Of a stretch of DNA of 42,518 bases, positions 24,748 to 32,484 are shown piece after piece; position 1 is the first letter of the stretch, and each line of letters opens with the position of its first letter. The position numbers were made by a program, and so were the translations under genes. Under the pieces are notes generated by a model that was not told the DNA's origin, did not search any database, and saw nothing but the letters and a program-made list of their open reading frames with translations. Origin of the DNA: Candidatus Nitrosopumilus sp. (lineage in GTDB: Archaea; Thermoproteota; Nitrososphaeria; Nitrososphaerales; Nitrosopumilaceae); contig NZ_JAOULD010000013.1 in the NCBI RefSeq assembly GCF_029882185.1, positions 1 to 42,518 on the forward strand, given 5' to 3'.

Positions 24748-25800
24748 TCAGGGATTGATTACTGCACGTCCAAGAATTTTTCGTGCTTTAAGATCCTCAA
24801 GAGCATTATTTGCCTCAGATAAAGAATATCGTTTAGAAATCACAGGATTGATTGTACCTTTTCGTGCAAGATCAAGAAGATCCACCATGTCATTGTAATT
24901 TCCAGTATATGCACCTTGAATGATTATGGATTTCATTGGAATGGTAACTAGCGAAATTTCTAAAGAGCCTCCAAAAAGTCCTACCAATACAAGATTTCCT
25001 CTTTTTCTTAAAACAGCTAAACTAGTTTTTACTGTTGGAGGAGCATTGACAAAATCAACTACACTGTCAGCGCCCTTATCATTACATATTGAGAGAATCT
25101 TTTTGACAGTTTCAGGATCTTTAGAGTTGACAGTGAAATGAGCACCCATATTTTTTGCAGTTTCTAATTTTGCATCATCCAAATCAACACAAATAATCTT
25201 AGCATCGGTAATGGCACTAGCAATTTGAACTCCCATTAATCCAAGTCCACCAGCCCCAACAATCACCAAAAACTCTGGTGAATTTTGGTTCGCCTTTTTG
25301 ATTGCAGTGTATGCAGTAAGTCCAGAGCAAGCAATCGAAGTAGCTGCGTCAGGATCAACACCGTCAAGTTTTGCTAAATATTTAGAATTAGGAATTAAAA
25401 CATAATCAGAATAACCACCATCTTGGAAAACACCCATAGATCTTGGAGCATCACATAGATTCTCATTTCCAACGTTACATGCAGGACATTCTCCACATCC
25501 AATCCAAGGATAAACGAGAACAGCATCCCCAATTGAAACATTAGAAACACCGTCACCTATTTGTTCAACAGTGCCAACAATTTCATGTCCGGGAGTTACA
25601 GGATATTTTACGCCCCTATCAGTGACTTTCATAAATTGACCATCACCTAGATCGTATCCCCCTTCCCACAAGTGCAAATCACTATGACATACACCTACAG
25701 AGGATACTTTGACTAGAACTTGAGGGCCTTGAGGTTTAGGATTTTCGGTTTCAGATAATGCAAGCGGCTCATTAGGGCCGGTGATCCTAGCTGATTTCAT
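24748..25800 (-). CDS. Zinc-dependent alcohol dehydrogenase
   Basis: This 350-residue medium-chain dehydrogenase has the GroES-like domain with the catalytic-zinc ligands in GVCHSDLHLW and PGHEIVG. A structural-zinc lobe follows (CGECPACNVGNENLC), and the Rossmann motif VGAGGLGLMG binds NAD(P). It is closest in style to the archaeal NAD-linked ADH of Sulfolobus. ATG 25815 is also possible, but a TATA-like AATATAAG at about 25821-25830 is 25 nt before ATG 25800, so I use the latter. The substrate is unknown; a role in the carbon-fixation cycle is not excluded. Confidence 0.93.
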   Translation of the reverse strand: MKSARITGPNEPLALSETENPKPQGPQVLVKVSSVGVCHSDLHLWEGGYDLGDGQFMKVTDRGVKYPVTPGHEIVGTVEQIGDGVSNVSIGDAVLVYPWIGCGECPACNVGNENLCDAPRSMGVFQDGGYSDYVLIPNSKYLAKLDGVDPDAATSIACSGLTAYTAIKKANQNSPEFLVIVGAGGLGLMGVQIASAITDAKIICVDLDDAKLETAKNMGAHFTVNSKDPETVKKILSICNDKGADSVVDFVNAPPTVKTSLAVLRKRGNLVLVGLFGGSLEISLVTIPMKSIIIQGAYTGNYNDMVDLLDLARKGTINPVISKRYSLSEANNALEDLKARKILGRAVINP

Positions 25801-25894
25801 AATGTGGTTTCTCATACTAACAATATAAGAGTTGACTGGATGTGAGAAAAAAATAGAGCCCTTAGATATTATTGAATAGGCAAAGAGTTATGAT

Positions 25895-26572
25895 GTGAGC
25901 GAAACTCAAACTCCAAATAGCATTTCTCAGGAACCAGTAAACATTCTGTTTAGTCCATCGGCAGTTGTTAAAAAAGATGTTTGGGAGATTGATCTTATTC
26001 AGATTTTGAATTTATTGATTAAGATTCTTGAAAAAACAGGAAAAAAAGATCTAAAGGTAGCAGGAATGGCTGCATTATCATCATCATTAATCTACAGAAT
26101 GAAAGTGGAAAGTATTTTTGCTTTACAAAAAGCTGCAATGGAGAAAAAGCCAATGCATCAGAGAACAGACATAGATATTGAATTAATTGATATTCCATAC
26201 AGACATGAATCTACATATCCAGTCTCATTAGATGATTTGTTAGGATTATTACAAAATCTAATTGGGACAATTGCAAACCCACAATCTAGACGCAATAAAT
26301 CATTGGAGATAGAACCTATCGAAGCACCAGATTTCCAAGAGTTTTTCATTTCACTTGAAAGCATAATTGGAAAGTATGAAGACTTGATAATGAAGAAAAT
26401 AGCAGCAGTGGGATTTGGTGTATTGCAAGACATTATTGCAGATTTGGATCAGGTAGATTCCATCAGATGTTTCTTTGCAGCATTATTTTTAGCAAGAGAC
26501 CAAAAAGTAGATCTAGAACAGGTTGACGATGACATTAAAATCATCCTTATGAAAGATGAGTTAGTGAATTGA
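25895..26572 (+). CDS. scpA: Segregation and condensation protein A
   Basis: This 225-residue protein is the kleisin of the SMC-ScpAB complex, which organises chromosomes. It shows the kleisin pattern: an N-terminal helix pair that contacts SMC (WEIDLIQILNLLIKILEKTGKKDLKVAGMAALSSSLIYRMK), a variable middle, and a C-terminal winged-helix (FFAALFLARDQKVDLEQ). GTG 25895 is the start. It is immediately followed by scpB, 17 bases on. No smc gene is in the window. Confidence 0.9.
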   Translation: MSETQTPNSISQEPVNILFSPSAVVKKDVWEIDLIQILNLLIKILEKTGKKDLKVAGMAALSSSLIYRMKVESIFALQKAAMEKKPMHQRTDIDIELIDIPYRHESTYPVSLDDLLGLLQNLIGTIANPQSRRNKSLEIEPIEAPDFQEFFISLESIIGKYEDLIMKKIAAVGFGVLQDIIADLDQVDSIRCFFAALFLARDQKVDLEQVDDDIKIILMKDELVN

Positions 26573-26589
26573 TCAAGGAGACAAAATAA

Positions 26590-27162
26590 TTGGCAAAAAT
26601 AGAGAATCCAGATGAAGCAACAGCAAGAATAGAAGCTGCATTGTATTCAGCAGGAAGGCCATTGAGAGTAGAAGACATAGTAAGAGCATCAGGTACAGAA
26701 TCAAGAACAAAAACTCTAGAATTGCTTGAAAGGATTATGAAAAAAACAAAGTCGGCATTCAAAGCATTGGAAATCATAATGCTTCCAGATGGTTCCTATG
26801 TAATGCAGCTAAAACCAGAATATAGTGCTACTGTCAAAAGATATGCATCAAAACCAGTTTTACCAAATGCGACACTCAAAACATTATCTTACATAGCATA
26901 CATGCAACCAATATCATCAAAACAACTTGTTGAAACAAGAGGATCCGGCGTCTATGCACATCTTAAAGAATTAAGACAGTTAGATTATATCAGTCATCAA
27001 AATGTGGGACGAATGAAAATATACACGACAACTGAAAAATTCCAAAAATATTTTGGAATTCAAGGAGACGTGGAAGATCTAAAACAGAGATTATTCTCCA
27101 AAGTAAGAAAAACTGCTAGTAGACAAACAGTTACTCCACAAATTGCTACAGAAGTAAACTGA
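26590..27162 (+). CDS. scpB: Segregation and condensation protein B
   Basis: This 190-residue protein has two winged-helix domains: residues about 7-80 (EAALYSAGRPLRVEDIVRASG) and 85-165 (LKTLSYIAYMQPISSKQLVETRGSGVYAHLKELRQLDYI). This is the arrangement in ScpB, which binds the ScpA kleisin as a dimer. TTG 26590 starts the frame and is followed by ALAKIENPDE-like helix content. It ends in a polar, Thr-rich tail. Together with scpA it forms a two-gene operon preceding the ribosomal gene cluster. Confidence 0.92.
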   Translation: MAKIENPDEATARIEAALYSAGRPLRVEDIVRASGTESRTKTLELLERIMKKTKSAFKALEIIMLPDGSYVMQLKPEYSATVKRYASKPVLPNATLKTLSYIAYMQPISSKQLVETRGSGVYAHLKELRQLDYISHQNVGRMKIYTTTEKFQKYFGIQGDVEDLKQRLFSKVRKTASRQTVTPQIATEVN

Positions 27163-27230
27163 GTAGATTTTTTACTTTATGGCTAATTTTTTGCGTTTTG
27201 TATAAATTAGAGTAATTCAGACATCATTTC

Positions 27231-27614
27231 GTGAAAAAATCCGTAGAGAACTTAGCAACCAGCAAGATCACTGGAGGAAGAAGAGTTCCATTAAGAATCA
27301 GAAGAAAATATGAAACTGATAGATATCCAAATGAACCAATTAACGGTGCTCAAATAACAGTTACAAGAGATGTTAGAGGTAAAAATAAAAAAACAGCTTT
27401 GAAAGCGATTGATTTTGTTAATCTAGCAACTGGAGATGCTAAAGTAAAGAAAACAAAAATCATTAAAGTATTAGACAATACAACAAACAATGATTACAAA
27501 AGACGAGGTATAATTACAAAAGGTGCAATTCTTGAAACACAAGAAGGAAAGTGTAGAGTAGTTTCAAAACCAGGACAAATCGGAATCGTCAACGCAATTT
27601 TACTAAAGGAATAA
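27231..27614 (+). CDS. rps8e: Ribosomal protein S8e
   Basis: This 127-residue protein is the small-subunit protein eS8, whose archaeal form is short. It begins with the family's SKITGGRRVPLRIRRKYE and ends with KGAILETQEGKCRVVSKPGQIGIVNAIL. GTG 27231 is the start. SRP19 follows after one base, so translation of the two may be coupled. Confidence 0.97.
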   Translation: MKKSVENLATSKITGGRRVPLRIRRKYETDRYPNEPINGAQITVTRDVRGKNKKTALKAIDFVNLATGDAKVKKTKIIKVLDNTTNNDYKRRGIITKGAILETQEGKCRVVSKPGQIGIVNAILLKE

Positions 27615-27615
27615 A

Positions 27616-27915
27616 ATGAAAGATTACGAGCATGTCGTAATCTGGTTGGATTATTTCAACAAGAATTTAAAAAAATCTAAAGGCAGAAGATTAGGATTAG
27701 AAAAATGTGTATTTGATCCTTCATTAAAAGAACTAATGGATGCCACTAAAGACAGTGGTTTTGAAATCACAGAGTCAGATGACAAAGTAAGATTCCCCAA
27801 AAGACCGTTTGTGAGGTCGGGCTATGTTATTGTGCCAAAAGGATCCTCGAAGACAAAAATTCTTAACAAAATTTCAGAAAAGTTAGTGTATAAAAGATCA
27901 AAGCAGACAAAATAA
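27616..27915 (+). CDS. srp19: Signal recognition particle protein SRP19
   Basis: This 99-residue RNA-binding protein stabilises SRP RNA and helps load SRP54. The family pattern is present: VIWLDYFNKNLKKSKGRRLGLEKC, then a helix, and FPKRPFVRSGYVIVPKGSSKTKIL. Its length fits archaeal SRP19. It begins one base after the S8e stop and is cotranscribed with it. It is separated from gar1 by a 74-base gap that carries its own A/T-rich promoter-like sequence. Confidence 0.95.
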   Translation: MKDYEHVVIWLDYFNKNLKKSKGRRLGLEKCVFDPSLKELMDATKDSGFEITESDDKVRFPKRPFVRSGYVIVPKGSSKTKILNKISEKLVYKRSKQTK

Positions 27916-27989
27916 AATCAAATCTAGCTCTTAGCTAAAGTAAAGTTGACAGAAGTCTATGATAAGAATATGGTAATTACTAATTCTAA

Positions 27990-28256
27990 TTGCAGGAGGT
28001 AGGCGAAATAATGCACCTAGCCGGTAGTGGCAGGGTAATCATTCAACTATCAAAAGAATTAGTTGAAGGACAGATACTCTGTGACGAAAAGGGAACTAGA
28101 GTTGCAAAAGTAAATGAAATGATAGGTCCAGTAAATAGGCCGTTTGCATCAGCAACGCCATTGACAAACAATATCAAAAAATACATTGGCAAAAACGTTT
28201 TTGCATCTCAAGAATCTCCTGCTGACAAACCAAAAAAATTTAGGAGAAGAAAATGA
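27990..28256 (+). CDS. gar1: H/ACA RNP protein Gar1
   Basis: This 88-residue protein is the Gar1 subunit of the pseudouridylation H/ACA particle. Segments VGEIMHLAGSG, KVNEMIGPVNRPFASATP and IGKNVFAS match the archaeal fold, and a basic tail (KKFRRRK) follows. The start is TTG 27990: the first strand (QEVGEIMHL) is needed for the fold. A GGAGGT at 27995-28000 would place a start at ATG 28011, but that deletes this strand. The stop overlaps the TFB start by four bases. Confidence 0.9.
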   Translation: MQEVGEIMHLAGSGRVIIQLSKELVEGQILCDEKGTRVAKVNEMIGPVNRPFASATPLTNNIKKYIGKNVFASQESPADKPKKFRRRK

Positions 28257-29209
28257 TGAACATATTAGAAAAACAAAACTGTCCTGAATGTAGATCTACA
28301 TTAGTAGATGACATGCAGAATGGTGAAATAATCTGTTCTGGTTGCGGCGTTGTCGTCGATGATCAGATTACAGATTTTGGTCCAGAAACAATAAGCTCAA
28401 ACTTTGAAGACAAGATGAAGCTTGCAAGAGCAACAGGACAAACAACCTATTCTCAACATGATTTGGGAATAACTACTGAGATTTCAATCAGTGCAAAAGA
28501 CTTTAGCGGAAAAACAATCAACCGGGAAGTCGCAGGTCAAATGAACAATCTCAGAAAGTGGCAACAAAGAGTAAGAGTTTCCACACCAAGAGAAAGGAGA
28601 TTAGCTAATGTTTTAGCAAAAATGGGCGAAACATGTGAAGGTCTTAATCTTTCAAAGAATGTTTTGGAAACTGCATCTATGATATACAGAAACTTGGATG
28701 GACATGTGGATGTAAAAGGAAAATCAGTAGTAAGCATAACAGCTGCTACAATTTACATGGCATGCAAACAATGTGATGTAGTAAGATCATTAGAAGAGAT
28801 TTGCCGAGGAATTTGTCCAGCAAAAGATGTTAAATCAAAAACAAAACTTGCAGCTAGATACTATAGAACCATGGTAATGGAAATGGGACAGTTACATGCA
28901 CCAGTTGTTACCATGGACAAATACATCTCAAAGATAGCAAACATGACACATACAGAGGTAAGAGTTGAAAGACTAGCCTTGGAAATTGCAGAAAAAACTA
29001 AAGACAGCAGTATTGCAGATGGAAAGGCTCCAAACGGAATTGCCGCAGCATATCTGTATGTGGCATCAGTTTTACTTGGACAGAACGTTCTACAAAGAGA
29101 CGTTTCAAGTATTGCAGGAGTCACAGAAGTCACTATCAGGAATAGATGTAAAGAAATTCTGACATGCTACAAACTCAAAATTACTTTGAGACCATCTCTG
29201 GCCAACTAA
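28253..29209 (+). CDS. tfb: Transcription initiation factor IIB (TFB)
   Basis: This 318-residue TFB recruits RNA polymerase to TBP-bound promoters. It has the N-terminal zinc ribbon (CPECRSTLVDDMQNGEIICSGCG, residues about 9-31), a B-reader/B-linker segment, and two cyclin folds (about 110-200 and 210-310) with the second repeat ending in a helix-turn-helix (QRDVSSIAGVTEVTIRNRC). It starts inside the gar1 stop (ATGA overlap), so the two genes are coupled. Nitrososphaerota usually have several TFBs; only this one is here. Confidence 0.97.
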   Translation: MMNILEKQNCPECRSTLVDDMQNGEIICSGCGVVVDDQITDFGPETISSNFEDKMKLARATGQTTYSQHDLGITTEISISAKDFSGKTINREVAGQMNNLRKWQQRVRVSTPRERRLANVLAKMGETCEGLNLSKNVLETASMIYRNLDGHVDVKGKSVVSITAATIYMACKQCDVVRSLEEICRGICPAKDVKSKTKLAARYYRTMVMEMGQLHAPVVTMDKYISKIANMTHTEVRVERLALEIAEKTKDSSIADGKAPNGIAAAYLYVASVLLGQNVLQRDVSSIAGVTEVTIRNRCKEILTCYKLKITLRPSLAN

Positions 29210-29218
29210 CCACACCCC

Positions 29219-29237
29219 CTCTTTTCATTTTATTATT
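29219..29237 (+). terminator. T-rich termination stretch after tfb
   Basis: A CT-rich run followed by repeated T stretches (CTCTTTTCATTTTATTATTT) lies directly after the tfb stop and before the sufC promoter. Such U-rich runs end transcripts in archaea without a hairpin. Nothing else explains the composition. Confidence 0.4.
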
Positions 29238-29265
29238 TAGATTAGGATTAGCTAAATTTCGTCGG

Positions 29266-29275
29266 TATTATATAG
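29266..29275 (+). promoter_or_regulatory. TATA box for sufC
   Basis: TATTATATAG ends 22 nt before the ATG at 29297, which fits a leaderless transcript beginning at or close to the start codon. No ribosome binding site is present. Confidence 0.5.
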
Positions 29276-29296
29276 AGAATCAGAATAATTCAGAAC

Positions 29297-30067
29297 ATGG
29301 CAGTCTTAGAAATCAAAGATCTTCACGTATCAAGAGAAGGTAAAGAGATTCTCAAAGGCGTCAATTTGAAAACAGGTCCTGGCGAAGTACACGCCATCAT
29401 GGGACCAAATGGTTCAGGAAAAAGTACGCTAGCATACACATTACTTGCACATCCAAAATACGAAGTTACAAAAGGAGATATTTTGTTAGATGGCGAGAGC
29501 ATTTTAGATTTAACAGCAGATGAAAGAGCAAAAAAAGGATTATTCCTAGGATTTCAATACCCAACTGAAGTTTCAGGGGTAGGATTTTCTCACTTTCTAA
29601 GAACAGCATATAATTCTCTGAGTAAAGCACTTGAAGGTGATAACAGAGAAGTATTCATCACAGTAAGAGAATTTCAGAAATATCTTAAAGAAAATTTGGA
29701 AAAAGTTGGATTGAAAGAAGAATTCCTTTCAAGATATCTCAACGAAGGTTTCTCAGGAGGAGAGAAAAAACGGGCAGAAGTATTACAAATGGCAGTTTTA
29801 AAACCAAAAATCTCTATCTTAGACGAACCAGATTCGGGACTAGATATTGATGCAGTTCAAGCAGTAGCTAAAGCAATCAGCAAGGTTGCAGATAAGGATG
29901 CAACAATAATCATAATTACCCACTATGCTAGAATTTTGAAATTCCTAGACAAGTTAGACTTTGTTCATGTATTTGCAAGAGGTAAAGTATTGAATACAGG
30001 TGATGCATCACTTGCAGACAAACTTGAAGCAGAAGGATATGAATGGGCTTTAGAACAATCAGCCTAA
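29297..30067 (+). CDS. sufC: Fe-S cluster assembly ATPase SufC
   Basis: This 256-residue ABC-type ATPase has Walker A GPNGSGKST, the SufC-type FSGGEKKRAEVLQM signature and Walker B ISILDEPDSGLDID. It works with SufB and SufD to build Fe-S clusters in the cytoplasm. In many archaea sufC is followed by sufB, but here the next reading frames belong to a DUF167 remnant and a HemQ-like gene. The scaffold subunits must be elsewhere. Confidence 0.97.
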   Translation: MAVLEIKDLHVSREGKEILKGVNLKTGPGEVHAIMGPNGSGKSTLAYTLLAHPKYEVTKGDILLDGESILDLTADERAKKGLFLGFQYPTEVSGVGFSHFLRTAYNSLSKALEGDNREVFITVREFQKYLKENLEKVGLKEEFLSRYLNEGFSGGEKKRAEVLQMAVLKPKISILDEPDSGLDIDAVQAVAKAISKVADKDATIIIITHYARILKFLDKLDFVHVFARGKVLNTGDASLADKLEAEGYEWALEQSA

Positions 30068-30100
30068 TCAAATTTAACCAGAATAATCTTTCAGAAACTA

Positions 30101-30308
30101 TTGATTTACAAAGTTACAGTAGAATTTTCTAAGGAATTTTTAGACATAGAAAAAAATCAAAATAAGAGTAAGAACAAAACCCGTCAAAGGAGAAGTAAAC
30201 AAAGAGATAATTAGAAAAATTGCAAAACATTTCAAAATATCGACAAGTTTAGTTCAAATAAAATCAAGACACAGATCATCTGAAAAAATCATCGAAATTC
30301 TAGAATAG
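30101..30308 (+). pseudogene. Frameshifted DUF167 (YggU-like) gene
   Basis: The frame from TTG 30101 reads IYKVTVEFSKEFLDIEKN, then loses sense. A one-base shift at an A7 run (30150-30156) gives the rest, IRVRTKPVKGEVNKEIIRKIAKHF...IKSRHRSSEKIIEILE, ending TAG 30306-30308. This is a complete DUF167 domain of about 68 residues if one A is removed. The lesion in a homopolymer could be a real mutation, slippage, or a read error. The function of the family is unknown. Confidence 0.7.
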
Positions 30309-30353
30309 ATAATCTAGTTTTTGTTTAAATAGGGTTTCAAAATTAAAAAGCAC

Positions 30354-31028
30354 ATGTCAGAAGAAAATAATCAATATTATTTTAATTTCTCATTTTTCAA
30401 AGTTGATCCTAAATGGAGATGGATGGCAGACCTTGCAAAAGAAGAATCTGCAAAAGAAGTCGAAAATGTAATTAATAATTCAGGAATCATGTATAGGACA
30501 TATTCAAATTTAGGACTAAGAGACGATGCAGATTTTTTGATTTGGTTTGCTGCAAAATCAGTAGAAGAGATTCAAAAAGTAATTGAGAAAATATACAAGA
30601 CAGTTTTTGGAAAATACATCATCCCATCAAGAACTTATTTGTCATGTACAAGACCATCCCTCTATGTCCAAGAACAAAAGGCTCACGGTTTTGTTACAGG
30701 TAGTGACCCAAAGAAACACGTTATAGTTTACCCATTTACAAAAACAAGAAAATGGTATCTACTGCCAAAAGAAAAACGCCAAGAAATAATGGATGAGCAT
30801 ATTGAAGTCAGTAAGAAATACCCACAAGTGGTTCTCAATACAACCTACTCCTTTGGAATTCATGATGAAGACTTTATGCTAGCATTTGAAGTAGACAACA
30901 TCAAAGATTTTCAAGATCTAATAATGGATTTAAGAGAAACCCAGGTCTCATCATATGTTAAAAATGATATTCCAATGATAGTGTGCGTGAAAAAAGATAT
31001 CGTCCCAATGATTTCCAGTTTAGGGTAG
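30354..31028 (+). CDS. Chlorite-dismutase/HemQ-family protein
   Basis: This 224-residue protein has the family's two ferredoxin-like halves: YFNFSFFKVDPKWRWM, then ADFLIWFAA, then YPFTKTRKWYLLPKEKRQEIM, and VLNTTYSFGIHDEDFMLAFE near the C-terminus. HemQ members decarboxylate coproheme to haem b. Its position a few kb from siroheme decarboxylase, hemA and hemB supports a haem role over chlorite removal. The proximal His cannot be fixed without an alignment. ATG 30354 is the start. Confidence 0.87.
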   Translation: MSEENNQYYFNFSFFKVDPKWRWMADLAKEESAKEVENVINNSGIMYRTYSNLGLRDDADFLIWFAAKSVEEIQKVIEKIYKTVFGKYIIPSRTYLSCTRPSLYVQEQKAHGFVTGSDPKKHVIVYPFTKTRKWYLLPKEKRQEIMDEHIEVSKKYPQVVLNTTYSFGIHDEDFMLAFEVDNIKDFQDLIMDLRETQVSSYVKNDIPMIVCVKKDIVPMISSLG

Positions 31029-31139
31029 AATTTAAAAATAATTTTAAATGAAAATAGGTTTAGTCAATTTAAAATCCAAATATCATGGATGCAAATCTTG
31101 GATAAACATAAATGATGAAATTTAAAATAAAAAATAGTT

Positions 31140-32138
31140 TTGAAGTATAATAAATTAGGAAAAACAGACATTGAGATTTCAGAAATAGGATTCGGAGCAT
31201 GGGCTATTGCTCTTGATTGGTGGGGTAAGAAGATTGATGAAGATGAAGCAAAAAGAATGCTCAAAAAAGCATACGATGTAGGAATTAACTTTTTTGAAAC
31301 AGGTGACTTGTACGGTAAAGGATTAAGTGAAAAATTGATTGGTGAAGTATTCAAAGACATGAGAGATGAAATTGTTATTTCGACAAAGTACGGTTATGAT
31401 TTTAGCAATGTTGAACAAATAGGACATAAAGAACTTCCACAAAGATTTGATGAAGATTACACTAGAATGGCATTAAGAAACAGTTTAGAAAGATTACAAA
31501 CAGATCATCTTGACATGTATGGTGTACATAACCCAAAACTAAAAGATGTGAGAAACAATTCAATATTCAATCTTCTAGATAGTTTCATTGAAGATGGCTC
31601 CATTAAGACATACCAAATTGCTCTAGGACCTGCAATAGGATGGACTCAGGAAGGTTTAGAAGCAATGGACAAATCCAACATTAGTGCAGTTCAAACAGTT
31701 TACAATATTTTAGAACAAACTCCAGGAAATGAATTGATGCAAAAAGCAGTGGAAAAGGATGTGGGAATTCTAGTCAGAGTCCCAGAAGCATCAGGTATTC
31801 TTACAGGCAAAGTTAATGCAGATACAAAATTTGATGATAATGATCATAGATCAGTTAGAAAAAGAGAGTGGCTCAAATCAGCATTGGAAAAAGTTGAACA
31901 ATTCAAACCAATTGCAGACAGGAATGGGTTAAGCATTACAGAATTTGCAATGAAATTCATGATGACAAAGAAAGGATTTGCAACAGTACTTCCAACTATG
32001 ATCAGCGAAGAAGAAGTTGTCAGTTATGCGGAGATATCAGATGGAAAATACATTTCAGATTCAGATATGAAAGAAATTGACGAGTTGTACAAGACTTGGC
32101 CTTCTTACGAATTAAAAGCAACTCCTCAGGCAAATTAA
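31140..32138 (+). CDS. Aldo/keto reductase
   Basis: This 332-residue NAD(P)H-dependent reductase has the catalytic tetrad: Asp and Tyr in FETGDLYGKG (near 54-63), Lys in ISTKYGYD, His in YGVHNP. The substrate is not evident. The start is TTG 31140 (KYNKLGKTDIEISEIGFGAW). It lies between the HemQ-like gene and a small zinc-bearing gene, with only seven bases to the latter, but has no known link to haem. Confidence 0.93.
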   Translation: MKYNKLGKTDIEISEIGFGAWAIALDWWGKKIDEDEAKRMLKKAYDVGINFFETGDLYGKGLSEKLIGEVFKDMRDEIVISTKYGYDFSNVEQIGHKELPQRFDEDYTRMALRNSLERLQTDHLDMYGVHNPKLKDVRNNSIFNLLDSFIEDGSIKTYQIALGPAIGWTQEGLEAMDKSNISAVQTVYNILEQTPGNELMQKAVEKDVGILVRVPEASGILTGKVNADTKFDDNDHRSVRKREWLKSALEKVEQFKPIADRNGLSITEFAMKFMMTKKGFATVLPTMISEEEVVSYAEISDGKYISDSDMKEIDELYKTWPSYELKATPQAN

Positions 32139-32145
32139 TTTCTAA

Positions 32146-32484
32146 ATGGACAATCCAATAGATTTTGAAAAAACACTAGAAATCATTGAAAGAATGATGT
32201 TTGCCAAGATAGGCAAATACAAAAAATGGGAATCAATAATTAAAAAAATTAGAAATTATCAAAAGTGGAGTCCAGAAGAATTAGAGTATTATTCAAACAT
32301 AACAAGAATTTACAAAGATTCAGGTATCACGCCCAGAAGCAAGATATACCACACAAAACTTTCAGAACTAGATGAAAAGCCACCATGTAAAGAATGTGGA
32401 GAGAGATCCCAATTTTATTGCAACATGAATGATCAATATTTTTGTACAATCCATGTCATAGGACATGATGAAAATGAATTCTAA
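32146..32484 (+). CDS. Small protein with C-terminal zinc-binding motif
   Basis: This 112-residue protein has a helical N-terminal part (Lys/Glu-rich, 1-80) and a C-terminal finger, CKECGERSQFYCNMNDQYFCTIHVIGHDE, with C-x2-C, two more Cys, and two His. That is a B-box- or UBP-like cluster. It follows the aldo/keto reductase by seven bases and overlaps the end of the convergent siroheme decarboxylase gene by four bases. Function unknown. Confidence 0.7.
   Translation: MDNPIDFEKTLEIIERMMFAKIGKYKKWESIIKKIRNYQKWSPEELEYYSNITRIYKDSGITPRSKIYHTKLSELDEKPPCKECGERSQFYCNMNDQYFCTIHVIGHDENEF

Noticed and set aside
31048-31125. 25-codon frame between the HemQ-like gene and the aldo/keto reductase
   Set aside because: It has no motif and no promoter, and its AT-rich codons are what random sequence gives.
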